Assembly: GCF_007860125.1 (NCBI RefSeq)
Contig: NZ_SJPW01000003.1
Span: 456,333-520,332, forward strand
Origin: Rubripirellula tenax
GTDB lineage: Bacteria > Planctomycetota > Planctomycetia > Pirellulales > Pirellulaceae
Length of the DNA: 64,000 bases
Direction: 5' to 3'
Shown in pieces: positions 28,605 to 37,740 of the stretch. The notes under the pieces are model-generated. The model searched no databases. It had not been told where the DNA came from and saw nothing but the letters and a program-made list of their open reading frames with translations. The translations under genes were made by a program, and so were the position numbers. How positions within the stretch are numbered: position 1 is the first letter of the stretch; every line of letters begins with the position of its first letter.

Positions 28605-31600
28605 ATGACTACCTTCACACTGCCGCGAATCGACCAAGCTGACGAAGCCGATACACCCTTGGGTTTCGGCTCGCTAAAGACGGACATCGGAAACATGCCG
28701 CTTAAGCAACTCGGCTATCACACTCGCGTGGTCGGCATGGGTGCCGCCACAACGATCAAGCAAACCTTTTATAACCCGTTCGACGAGTGCATCGAAGCCA
28801 CGTACATCTTTCCGATCGAGGGCGACCAAGCCGTTGTCGGTTGCGAGATCTGGGTCGCCGACCGTTTGGTGCGTGCGCAATTGAAGGAGCGAGGTCAAGC
28901 GAGATCCGATTACCGACGTGCGATCCACGATGGTTACCGCGCCGCCTTGCTTGAACAAAATCGCGGTGAAACCTTCTCGATGAAGGTTGGAAACATTCCG
29001 CCCGGCGAAGCGATCCAGGTTCGCATCGAAACGATCGGAAACCTAACCGTTGCTCATGGCGAATGGACCTTGCGGTTACCCCTTGTCGTGGCACCTCGCT
29101 ACACATCCGGCTTTCCGATGCCGGGCCGCAGCGTGGGCTCCGGCGTCGCGGCGGATACCGACCAAGTGCCCGATGCGTCGACCGTGACGCCACCAACTTG
29201 GTTGCCCGGTTTTCCTAGCCCCGTGGATTTGTCACTCTCCGTCGACATCGATTTGGGTGCTCTTTCGGATGCTCCCGATTGGCCGACGCGACTGCGAAGC
29301 AGCCTGCATGCTGTTGCCGTCCAAACACAATCCGATGACGGGGGCACCGCACGATCGGCAAGCCTAAGAATCCAGCCTGGCGAAAAGGTGGACCGTGATT
29401 TCATCCTTCGCGGTTCGTTGAACACGTCGCAAACGACCGCTTCGTTGATGCATGACGAATCCAACGCGACGTTCGCGGTTCAAGTCTCGCCGCCCGCGAA
29501 AGCGTCATCATCGCCACGTGACATCGTGTTCCTGTTAGATCGCAGCGGCAGCATGTCGGGCTGGAAAATGGACGCCGCCCGACGAGGCATCAGTCGCCTG
29601 ATCGACACACTGTCGCCGCAAGATCGATTTCAGGTACTGGCGTTTGACAATCGGATCGAGACGCCACTTGCAGGAACGCCGATTCAACTGCAACCGGCCA
29701 CCGACGCCAACCGATATCGAGCAGTGCGTTGGCTTGCGAAAATAGAAGCTCGGGGCGGAACAGAAATGGGGTGGGCGATGGAACAAGCGATTCAGCCGTT
29801 CGCTTCTCCGTCGAATGAATTTGATTCCAACCCACGGTCCGCAGCTTTGGTTCTGGTGACGGACGGACAGATCACGGGCGAGGACTCTGTTTTGCGTTTG
29901 CTTGGGCAAATCCCCAAGCAACGATGTCCACGAATTTATTGCCTTGGCGTCGACCGGGCAGTCAATGGCGGCGTCTTGAAACGTTTGACAAAGTTCACCA
30001 ACGGAACCTACGAGCTGGTCGAATCGGAAAAACGACTGGACGAAATCCTGCAACGATTCGGACTCGAAATGGGATCTCCATCGATCACAGACTTGCGTTT
30101 CGAAGCGATCGACGGCGATATTTCTCAACTGACGCCCAACGGCCAGGACGTTCTGTACTCCGGGCGCCCCGTTTCATTCTATGGCCGAACGACCGGATCT
30201 GGATCGCCTCGCATCGCCATCCACGGGACGCAGACCAATGGCCAACCGTGGAGTCAGATTCTCGATCCCATGCCAGTCACCACGGGCGGCAACGAAACCA
30301 GCGTCTTGCATTCGCTTTGGGGACGAGCCCGTCTACGAGAACTCGAAGACCAATTTGCCGCGTCCGCTGCACCGGACCGCTTGCTACAAAATGCAATCAC
30401 CCGATGTTCGCTTGAAACGAACGTTCTCTCTCGCTTCACTGCGTTCGTGGCCGTCGACGATACCGAGCGCGTGAACGCCAACCGACATCCGCATTCGATC
30501 ACCCAACCCGTTGAATCACCCGAAGGATGGCAATCATCCGCCGCGGCGCCGATTGCCCGCAACCGCTTGGTCGCGTTCCCGAAGCCTGCGACTGTCCGAC
30601 AACCGTCCACGGGATCCTACGTATCGAAGGGCCCATCCACGAGCGGCTTTGCGTTACCCAAACAGTTCGATGACCTGATCGTCCAAAAGGGAATCGTCAG
30701 CTTGGATCAATTCAGTGAAGCCGAAGCACTGGCCAAGTCAACCGCAACGAACGTCGGCAACGCGTTGGTTCGTCTGCAGTATGCGACAAGCGAAGAAGTC
30801 GCCCGAGTGACCGCTGAGTCGTTCAAGATGCCGTACGTGAATCTGCGACACACGTCGATTCCATTGAATGTCGTTGAGCTGATTCCCGAATCGGTCGCCA
30901 GAGAAAACGGTGTGATGCCGCTGAGCCAGTCAGGAAATTCGTTGACGGTCCTGATCAGCAATCCGTCCGACTTGGAAACGATCGAAAAGCTGCGATTCAT
31001 CCTCAATCGAAACATCCAAGTCATGGTCGCATCCCCCGAAGCGATCATGCAAAGCATCAATTTGCACTATGGACAAGTCGAGGGTGAATCGGCCGATTCG
31101 ATGCTGCAAGAGTTCACGGACACGGCCATCGACTTCACCGAAACCGCCGATGATGACGACATGATGGATGGCGATTCCGATGCCTGCTTCGGCTTGGCAG
31201 ACGATATCGTTGCGGGACGTCTGCAAAGCGATGACGAAGTTTACGGCATGATCCAGCCAACGAATGATTGGATCGAACCGCCGATGCGCAAACGAAGGGC
31301 GTCGCAACCCAAACCTGCGCCCCAGCTGAATGACTCGCCCGTGATTCGGTTGGTCAACCTATTGATCGCCGAAGCGATTCAATTGCGAGCGACTCACGTG
31401 ATCCTAAGTCCACGCACCGAGGCGGTGGTCGTTCACTATGTGGTCGACGGCGTCGCCGTGGAACGCGAGAGGATCCCACGACGTATGTTGGCGGCGATCA
31501 TTTCGCGATTGAAGATTCTGTCGAACGTCGACATCGCGATCCAGGACCAACTCCAGTCTGGGACCATGAAGTTGACGGTCGGAGACAAGTCAACGGTCAG

Positions 31601-31736
31601 CCAAGTTCACTTCGCGCCCACGCAAGAGGGAACCAAGGTTTTGATTGAACTTGGCGTCGAAGGTCAACCATCACCGGATGCAACCGTTCCCGATAGTGTT
31701 CGCGAGTGGTGGGATCCTGTTACGCCGCTGCAATAG
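28605..31736 (+). CDS. VIT-vWA protein fused to MshEN and a PilB-like N-terminal part
   Basis: 1043 aa from ATG 28605, which has GGAGG eight bases upstream. Residues about 10-150 are a VIT domain (Y-x-F-P-I-x-x-x-x-A-V and D-Y-R-R-A-I-H-D-G-Y). Residues about 305-480 are a vWA domain with an intact MIDAS motif D-R-S-G-S-M-S and a later T-D-G. Residues about 683-820 match MshEN, the N-terminal domain of type II/IV secretion ATPases (I-V-S-L-D-Q-F-x-E-A, Y-V-N-L, I-P-E-S-V-A-R-E-N-G-V-M-P-L). Residues about 910-1040 resemble the start of a PilB/GspE core (S-P-V-I-R-L-V-N-L-L-I-A-E-A-I-Q-L-R-A-T-H), but the chain ends before any Walker A motif. There is no signal peptide. It is cotranscribed with the MerR gene. 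Confidence 0.85.
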   Translation: MTTFTLPRIDQADEADTPLGFGSLKTDIGNMPLKQLGYHTRVVGMGAATTIKQTFYNPFDECIEATYIFPIEGDQAVVGCEIWVADRLVRAQLKERGQARSDYRRAIHDGYRAALLEQNRGETFSMKVGNIPPGEAIQVRIETIGNLTVAHGEWTLRLPLVVAPRYTSGFPMPGRSVGSGVAADTDQVPDASTVTPPTWLPGFPSPVDLSLSVDIDLGALSDAPDWPTRLRSSLHAVAVQTQSDDGGTARSASLRIQPGEKVDRDFILRGSLNTSQTTASLMHDESNATFAVQVSPPAKASSSPRDIVFLLDRSGSMSGWKMDAARRGISRLIDTLSPQDRFQVLAFDNRIETPLAGTPIQLQPATDANRYRAVRWLAKIEARGGTEMGWAMEQAIQPFASPSNEFDSNPRSAALVLVTDGQITGEDSVLRLLGQIPKQRCPRIYCLGVDRAVNGGVLKRLTKFTNGTYELVESEKRLDEILQRFGLEMGSPSITDLRFEAIDGDISQLTPNGQDVLYSGRPVSFYGRTTGSGSPRIAIHGTQTNGQPWSQILDPMPVTTGGNETSVLHSLWGRARLRELEDQFAASAAPDRLLQNAITRCSLETNVLSRFTAFVAVDDTERVNANRHPHSITQPVESPEGWQSSAAAPIARNRLVAFPKPATVRQPSTGSYVSKGPSTSGFALPKQFDDLIVQKGIVSLDQFSEAEALAKSTATNVGNALVRLQYATSEEVARVTAESFKMPYVNLRHTSIPLNVVELIPESVARENGVMPLSQSGNSLTVLISNPSDLETIEKLRFILNRNIQVMVASPEAIMQSINLHYGQVEGESADSMLQEFTDTAIDFTETADDDDMMDGDSDACFGLADDIVAGRLQSDDEVYGMIQPTNDWIEPPMRKRRASQPKPAPQLNDSPVIRLVNLLIAEAIQLRATHVILSPRTEAVVVHYVVDGVAVERERIPRRMLAAIISRLKILSNVDIAIQDQLQSGTMKLTVGDKSTVSQVHFAPTQEGTKVLIELGVEGQPSPDATVPDSVREWWDPVTPLQ

Positions 31737-31806
31737 ACAATTCCGTTCGTCCGAAAGGTGACGCGATTGCGATCGCGGGAGTCTTCGTCGCAGTCGGGCG
31801 ACGGGG

Positions 31807-32688
31807 TCAGTTTGGCCAGCAGTCGTCGACCACGAAAATCCGATCTGCTTCTTGGACCCGATCTCCATCAAGCTGAAATCTGGCCAGCAGCACCGGTGAA
31901 CCGAATCGGGCGTCGCTCTGGCCGATTCGATGGACAACTTGCTCGCCGGTCGAAAGCGAGTTCCATGTGCCGGCGCCCTCAGCAATAGCCGAAAGCCAAA
32001 ACGGCTTATTGAGCACGCGATATCGGAACTGGGCATCGTGGCGGATAATATCCAAATCAGATGACCGAATGATGGTGCCTCGCAAGTGATCCGCCAGCAT
32101 TCGATCCGGCAGCGTCGACGGCGGAAACTGGGACGATTCGTAAAAGACCACCCCTTTGACAATCGCCTGCCGAATCTCGATCCCTGAATATGGCCCACGA
32201 CTGATCGGCAACTGATGCTGCTCGATTCGGTCGATCTTCCGCTGGAACGTGTCGCGGAGATTGGGACCAATGAAGTGGCTGCCCAGGATCGTTTGATCGT
32301 GTTGATACAGATAAAACTTCACGGCGACTTCCAAGTGGTTCAGTCGCCCCGCTTCATCACGAAAAACAAAGTCAACCTCGCCAAGCGTATCGTTACCACG
32401 CCGAATTTGCTCGCTGGCAGCGACAATTTCGACGCCCCGCACATGAGCCAACCAATAGTGCATCAATCGTTCAAAATAGTGACCGACTTTGCGCGGCGGT
32501 TGGTACCGGAAAAACTCGACCAAGTGATCGACGTCAATTTTGCTCGGCACAATGACCAGGCCCTCCGTCGCCAATGCTTCCGCCGGCACAGCGTGCTCCA
32601 CCGGCAGTGGTTCGGTCTGTACCGATGCCAGCGCTGGACTGTTAATCGCCCATGCCAAGTCGGCGAGTAGTTGCGGTCCAGAAAGCAT
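31807..32688 (-). CDS. DUF1853 family protein
   Basis: About 293 aa from ATG 32688 (frame open to 32790). The opening L-L-A-D-L-A-W-A-I-N-S-P-A-L and the centre G-E-V-D-F-V-F-R-D-E-A-G-R-L-N-H-L-E-V-A-V-K-F-Y-L are the hallmarks of DUF1853. The Asp ... Glu-x-x-x-Lys arrangement recalls PD-(D/E)XK nuclease folds, but this is an inference and nuclease activity is not shown for the family as far as I know. It lies tail to tail with the VIT-vWA gene and downstream of the LRR protein gene on the same strand. Confidence 0.85.
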   Translation of the reverse strand: MLSGPQLLADLAWAINSPALASVQTEPLPVEHAVPAEALATEGLVIVPSKIDVDHLVEFFRYQPPRKVGHYFERLMHYWLAHVRGVEIVAASEQIRRGNDTLGEVDFVFRDEAGRLNHLEVAVKFYLYQHDQTILGSHFIGPNLRDTFQRKIDRIEQHQLPISRGPYSGIEIRQAIVKGVVFYESSQFPPSTLPDRMLADHLRGTIIRSSDLDIIRHDAQFRYRVLNKPFWLSAIAEGAGTWNSLSTGEQVVHRIGQSDARFGSPVLLARFQLDGDRVQEADRIFVVDDCWPN

Positions 32689-32836
32689 AAGACGTGGCAA
32701 GTTTGGTCGATGGAGTGTCGGTTGGAAAATTGGAGAAGGGTAGTGTAGAGAATACAGTTGCACTTCGAGGAATTTTGTGGCAAGTCGCACTGGATGGGGC
32801 GATCCTTAAGACGAACAAACTGGTAGCTCGAGGCTG

Positions 32837-34963
32837 CTATCGCGCCGGTGATACACCTTCGGTTGGTGACCACACGTCGACGCCAGGAAGAAGTTCTCGC
32901 AACTGGTCGACCGGCAGTGTCCATTTGCCGTGATAGCCAACATACAACGTCTTCAAACGCGACAGGGCTTTCAGACTCTCCAGCCCGGCATCGGTCACCG
33001 TGGTCTTCGGGTTCGTTGCGTAGACCGGCGCGAGGACCAAAGTTTCCAAATTTGGCAACACGCTCAGCTCGCCGACCGACGCATCATTAAGATGCTCGAA
33101 CGAACTAAGGTACAGCGTGTGGAATCTGGGCAATCCCTGCAGGTGCTTCAAACCACCGGCAAAGTTCGACTGACTTACATCAAGCAGTTCCAGATTCTTG
33201 AGTGACGATAGCTTTGCGAGGTCATCCCCGATCATTCGTCGCGATGATGAATCGTAGATATAGACGCCGCTTAGCGAAAGCCGTTGCAGGCTGGCGAGAC
33301 TGCCGATCGTGTCGAGATCGCTTTGCGTCAGATACAGGTGCATCAAGTTGAGTCCTTTCAAGTGGGTGAACTCTTTTAAGAACGCCAATCGCGAGGAGCT
33401 TCCGTCGCGATCCGGCTTCCAGTTTGGTTCCACCACCTGCATGACGATTTCTTCGCCTGGCACAAACGTTACCTGCGACTCGATGAACTCAGGCATTCTT
33501 CCCAAATCCAGGTATTCAACTTCGGCTTGTAGACCTCGATCGCGAATCGCTTGCAACTTGGCGAAGTCATCAATGGCTTCGGCAGGTAACTGGAACTGTG
33601 GCGTGGAAACTCGCACCGTATTGCGAGAAACTTCGGGTCGCACAACCGCGTCTGGCTGAGCGGGAAGTTCATCGCGAGAGACCTGCTCGGTTGTCAAATC
33701 CGCGTAAACGATCATGTATTGATCGTCTGCTTCGGGTGCATACCAAAGCAGTGGGCGATTCGATTGGTTCAATTCCCCACCACCGAAATAGTTCCAGTCG
33801 TTCTCTGGTTTCATTGAAAGTTGAAACGCGATCGCCCGCCCGATGGCGGTACCAAATTCCTGAGCCGATTTTAGTGCCGCAGCCTTTTCGGATTCCGTCC
33901 CGTTGTTCACCTGATTTTCCAGAGAAGCGGCAAACTTGCTCAGAATTCCCAACTGTGTGCCGGTTGAATCATCGATGGACAACCAAAGCGGAAACTTCGA
34001 TTTGTTCGCATGAGCGCACAGTCGCAACATCTCGACAACATCGTCGAGCGTCGCCGGCGAAAGATGTTGCGACACGTCGTCAACAGCCAGCAACTCGAAA
34101 CCGTCGGGCAGGGCGGTGGAAAACTGATCCACGTTGACATCGACGTTCATTTGGATGTCGGACATGATTCGCCACATCGGCACCGATTCGCCATCGTTCA
34201 TGTGCGCCGGAATTTCAAACCGGACCGCAACGAGCGCCGGTGCGAGCGTTGCTACATCGAACCATGCTCGGACGATTTCGCCACCGAGGGTTGATTCGTA
34301 TCCTTCCAGTGTGACGCCGTCTCGCATTTGCGTACCGAGCGACTTGACGCTTCCGTCCCCGATTCTGTCGACGCGAAAATGGTGCAGCAATGCTTCGACC
34401 ACCCGCGCCGGGGATGTAGCATCCAAGACCATCGCCGAAGGGCCTTCCATGACGATTGCGTGTTTGGTTTCTTCCTGCAACAGAACGATGCGGTTCTGTT
34501 TTCGATCAATGATCTGAACCGTCCGCAATCGGTCGTCTTCGACGCGATGCCGCGACGGAGCGAGATAGGTGACCCTCTGGCTACCGTTCGTGTTAACCAA
34601 TTCGTTCAGGTTTCCCGTGGATGAAAACTGAACTTGGCAAACCATCGACCTCAGCGACTCCAGACGTTTGACTGCCTGTGCGTAAACGTTAGCGTTGCCC
34701 AGCGGAATCCCGATCAATGCGAAACCGCTAACGATCACGGCCAAGATGGACGCCGCGACCGCGAATCGTAAGACGACCGGATACCGTCGTGAATCGATGG
34801 GAGGGCCTGTCGTTGCCACTGAAACTGATGCGGCACTGTGGGCCCGTTGCTTCACGCGTTCGATGGCGTCGGCAGGAACAGGATCACTCAGCACTGCCCA
34901 GACAGCCGTTTCGAGTTGCCCGTCCAGTTCTGGATGTTTTGGGTTATCGGTGTTTGGATTCAT
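32837..34963 (-). CDS. Membrane-anchored protein with C-terminal leucine-rich repeats, partner of ECF sigma factor
   Basis: A 708-aa protein. Residues 1-60 are cytoplasmic and helical, a membrane helix spans about 64-88, and the rest would be periplasmic: a LolA-like beta-rich part (about 90-280), a middle part of unknown type, and leucine-rich repeats at about 540-690 (L-x-x-L-x-x-L-x-L-S-G-V-Y, L-S-S-L-K-N-L-E-L-L-D-V-S-Q-S, L-P-N-L-E-T-L-V-L). Its start overlaps the stop of the ECF sigma gene by four bases (ATGA). This coupling suggests the short N-terminal part binds the sigma factor as an anti-sigma and the LRR part senses an external signal. No zinc-anti-sigma His-Cys motif is visible. 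Confidence 0.8.
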   Translation of the reverse strand: MNPNTDNPKHPELDGQLETAVWAVLSDPVPADAIERVKQRAHSAASVSVATTGPPIDSRRYPVVLRFAVAASILAVIVSGFALIGIPLGNANVYAQAVKRLESLRSMVCQVQFSSTGNLNELVNTNGSQRVTYLAPSRHRVEDDRLRTVQIIDRKQNRIVLLQEETKHAIVMEGPSAMVLDATSPARVVEALLHHFRVDRIGDGSVKSLGTQMRDGVTLEGYESTLGGEIVRAWFDVATLAPALVAVRFEIPAHMNDGESVPMWRIMSDIQMNVDVNVDQFSTALPDGFELLAVDDVSQHLSPATLDDVVEMLRLCAHANKSKFPLWLSIDDSTGTQLGILSKFAASLENQVNNGTESEKAAALKSAQEFGTAIGRAIAFQLSMKPENDWNYFGGGELNQSNRPLLWYAPEADDQYMIVYADLTTEQVSRDELPAQPDAVVRPEVSRNTVRVSTPQFQLPAEAIDDFAKLQAIRDRGLQAEVEYLDLGRMPEFIESQVTFVPGEEIVMQVVEPNWKPDRDGSSSRLAFLKEFTHLKGLNLMHLYLTQSDLDTIGSLASLQRLSLSGVYIYDSSSRRMIGDDLAKLSSLKNLELLDVSQSNFAGGLKHLQGLPRFHTLYLSSFEHLNDASVGELSVLPNLETLVLAPVYATNPKTTVTDAGLESLKALSRLKTLYVGYHGKWTLPVDQLRELLPGVDVWSPTEGVSPAR

Positions 34964-35472
34964 GACTGGTCTCCTTGAACGACAGCCAATTGGCTGGAGA
35001 GTTTATTGCGAGCCTTGTAGAGCGTTGTGGATACCGTTTCAGGTGAAACGTCCAGCGCTGCCGCGATCTCGTTTCGTGAAAGTTGTTCGAAGTACGCGAG
35101 GCTGAAAATTGCAGCCTGCTGATCGGGCAGACTTCGAATCGCGGCGCGAAGCCAAGTCGTAAGCTCGGTCGCGATGAGTTGTTGGTCCGGTTGCTGTGCC
35201 GATGAAACAACATCCATACTCGGCAACGGTTCCGGCCGTCTGCGGTCACGACGCAGTCGATCGATCGAGCGAACCGTTGCCAAACGAACCATCAGACCCG
35301 TCCAAGAGCGCACTGGCCCGGATTGGTGAACGGCCATCGCCTCTGTGAAGACCTCTTGGCTAACATCTTCGGCGTCGTGAACCGATCCGAGGATGCGGTA
35401 CGCGATACGAAAGACGCGTTCCGCATGTTTTTCGATGACTTTTCCCCAGTCAGGGGCAGCGGGATCGGACAC
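34960..35472 (-). CDS. ECF RNA polymerase sigma factor
   Basis: A 170-aa sigma-70-family factor of the ECF type. Region 2 shows A-E-R-V-F-R-I-A-Y-R-I-L-G-S-V-H-D-A-E-D-V-S-Q-E-V-F. Region 4 shows L-P-D-Q-Q-A-A-I-F-S-L-A-Y-F-E-Q-L-S-R-N-E-I-A-A-A-L-D-V-S-P-E-T-V-S-T-T-L-Y-K-A-R-x-K-L. The frame is open to 35547, but GTG at 35472 has a strong AAGGAGA seven bases upstream and is the better start. The stop overlaps the start of the LRR membrane protein gene by four bases, giving a sigma/anti-sigma-like pair, probably autoregulated. Confidence 0.92.
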   Translation of the reverse strand: MSDPAAPDWGKVIEKHAERVFRIAYRILGSVHDAEDVSQEVFTEAMAVHQSGPVRSWTGLMVRLATVRSIDRLRRDRRRPEPLPSMDVVSSAQQPDQQLIATELTTWLRAAIRSLPDQQAAIFSLAYFEQLSRNEIAAALDVSPETVSTTLYKARNKLSSQLAVVQGDQS

Positions 35473-35547
35473 ATTGGGTCTCCTTCGAGAAAGTGAGTGA
35501 CTATCAAGTGGTCGAGCCACGCCGTCATCCATGACCCAAGAAGTCAA

Positions 35548-35933
35548 AACTCCTCACCTGAATTCCATTGTCAACAATTTTGCGGCCTGCCGTCATGGAC
35601 CATCCGCCCGGCACGGAGAGGTTGCGAAATCATTGAACAATTCAATTTCGAGGGCAATACAAGCACGAAGCGGGAGCGAGCGGATCAGATTCAAACGCTT
35701 GTGCGTCGTGCTTGTATAGGTTCACGGGCTAGGAGTGAAAATTCAGCCCGGGCCTCAAGCCCGACACGCCGCAAAGAGTCGACGTGGTCCATGCATGTTC
35801 GATCCAGATTCGGCCAGTCAGGATATTTTCGCGCCCTGGCCTCGTCGCAACCACGCCTAAATACTTACAGACACGCGGTTAAGCTTTTACGTGAGTCTGT
35901 GAATCGTTCCCCTACGATCACACGGACCCATTG
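35548..35933 (+). other. Intergenic region between divergent genes
   Basis: About 385 bases between the sigma gene (minus) and the rhomboid gene (plus). It should hold both promoters and contains a REP-like inverted repeat at 35657-35717. No credible gene was seen on either strand. Confidence 0.5.
35657..35717. repeat. REP-like inverted repeat
   Basis: Perfect 12-bp arms (ATACAAGCACGA at 35657-35668 and its complement at 35706-35717) flank a 37-bp centre containing GAAGCGGGAGCGAGCG. A related unit (GAAGCGCCAGCGAG between ACACAAACGC and ACTTGTGT) occurs near 41346-41381, so this is one of a dispersed family. Confidence 0.6.
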
Positions 35934-37277
35934 ATGCTCTTTCCATACAGTACCGACGCGCCCATCTACTTTCGCCCGGTGGGAACGATCACGGTCATCG
36001 CGTTGAATTGCGTGATGTTTTGGTTGACGGGAATGGGCGAGGTGATGGGGAACGCAACCTCCGACTTCCGTTGGCTGATCCTCGAATTCGATCGTATCCA
36101 TCCCCTTCAATGGATCACGTCCGCCTTCATGCATGCCAGTTGGATGCACTTGGTCGGCAACATGATCTTTTTGTGGTGCTTTGGCTTGATCGTCGAAGGC
36201 AAAATCGGCTGGCAGAAATTTTCCGCTCTCTACTTCGGGATCTGTCTTGCCGATGGAGCGATCATTCAAATTCCGATGTACATGATGTTCGGCGATTCGT
36301 TGGGCGGTGCCTTGGGAGCATCCGGCGTCATCTTTGCTTTGATGGCGATCGCAATGTGCTGGGCACCCGAAAACGACATGAACTGTATCCTAGGGCTGGG
36401 ATACTATTTTCGATCGATTGACGTGCCAGTCTTTGGGTTCGCGGCGTTTTATCTGATCCTACAACTTTTCCCGCTGGCCTTTGGCGGGTTAAGGATGTCG
36501 ACGCCGATGCTGCATTTGCTAGGCATGTCGGTAGGGTTTCCGTTTGCGTTCTATATGCTGAAACACAACTTGGTTGATTGCGAAGGATGGGACATCGTTT
36601 CGCGATGGAAGCGACTGCCTCGTAACCCACTGGCCATTGTGGGGCGAATGTTCCAAAGCCACGACAAACGCGAAAAGGCAACATTGTTGGCGACTGCATA
36701 TGGCAGCGGTAGCCGCGAAGCAGGGCAAGATGCCCTTCGACAGATTCTAGAGAACCCGAGCGTCTTCAACCCGCCTGCGTTCAATGCTGCGGTCGTCTCG
36801 CCACCGCCGTTTTCGAATCCCGCGCCCACTGCCGCTTCATCAGAAATGAGTACGGAAGTAAGACATAGGGAACCTGCACCAAAACCATCGGCGATTGATT
36901 TGTTTCAAAACGCGATCGAAAACGATCAACTGTCCACGGCAAGTGCCGCCTATCGTTCGATCCGGATGGGCGCGGGCACTCATTTGATCGGTGACGAAGT
37001 ACTGTCTCGTTATGTCAAGCTATTGGGACAACATGGCAAGCACATCGACTCGCTCGATCCGCTAGAAGTGCTGGTCTCGCGGCGGTCGCGATACTGCAAT
37101 CAAGCGTGCTTGCGAACGGCTCTCATACAACTTCAATGTAAGCAGGACCCAACGGCCGCCCAAGCCGCGCTGACTCAGATGACACAACCGATCAGCCCCC
37201 AGACAATCGCCAAGCAACGACAAATTATCGCCGCATGCGAATCAAACACCAACCGGACTCGAAGCAAGACCCTCTAA
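35934..37277 (+). CDS. Rhomboid-family intramembrane serine protease with long C-terminal extension
   Basis: About 447 aa from ATG 35934. The first 210 residues form a six-helix rhomboid core: H-A-S-W-M-H-L-V-G-N-M-x-F-L-W near residue 67-80, the nucleophile motif G-A-L-G-A-S-G at about 128-134, and the catalytic His in M-L-H-L-L-G-M-S near residue 193. Rhomboids cut membrane proteins within the bilayer. The remaining 230 residues are cytoplasmic, with Pro/Ala linkers and helical segments reminiscent of TPR repeats, which may recruit partners. The substrate is unknown. It is divergent from the sigma factor gene. Confidence 0.9.
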   Translation: MLFPYSTDAPIYFRPVGTITVIALNCVMFWLTGMGEVMGNATSDFRWLILEFDRIHPLQWITSAFMHASWMHLVGNMIFLWCFGLIVEGKIGWQKFSALYFGICLADGAIIQIPMYMMFGDSLGGALGASGVIFALMAIAMCWAPENDMNCILGLGYYFRSIDVPVFGFAAFYLILQLFPLAFGGLRMSTPMLHLLGMSVGFPFAFYMLKHNLVDCEGWDIVSRWKRLPRNPLAIVGRMFQSHDKREKATLLATAYGSGSREAGQDALRQILENPSVFNPPAFNAAVVSPPPFSNPAPTAASSEMSTEVRHREPAPKPSAIDLFQNAIENDQLSTASAAYRSIRMGAGTHLIGDEVLSRYVKLLGQHGKHIDSLDPLEVLVSRRSRYCNQACLRTALIQLQCKQDPTAAQAALTQMTQPISPQTIAKQRQIIAACESNTNRTRSKTL

Positions 37278-37740
37278 GCACGATCGCATCAGCCACACCT
37301 ACGACTTGATTGCCGACGATGGCCGCCGCACTGCCCGCGAACGCGGCTTGGAATTGCTGGCCGCGAAGTCCGGCAAATCAGGCTCTCGCATCGGCGATAA
37401 AAACGCATCGACTTGTTCACGATGCCGGTGGCGATTGCGGTCGTCCGACAACGCGAACAAGCGCGGGCGAGTGGGTCGCAACGCAACTCATCCCAGTCGC
37501 GGAAACCTGCCCAATTCGATCTAGCGAACATCGGGCGGAAAAGCATTGCGTCAAACAACCCCCAAAGACCACTCCCGGCACCCCCAAAGGCCGGGCGTGA
37601 CAACCTCAATTCGCGCGAAAAGGCCGAGTTGGTACCCGACGATCAGACTTTCCATCCTCGATCCAGTGAATACACTTTCCCCGAAATCGACGTTGCACTA
37701 TCCTGCCGGGATCACTTTCGACGTCCTCTATTCCCCTTCG
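37278..37740 (+). other. Region without a clear gene
   Basis: About 460 bases between the rhomboid gene and the most likely start of the PEP-CTERM gene. Overlapping short frames exist on both strands (for example 37289-37609 minus), rich in Arg/Ser and without domain character. The reading frame of the PEP-CTERM protein is open back to 37546, so part of this stretch could be its leader. Confidence 0.4.
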
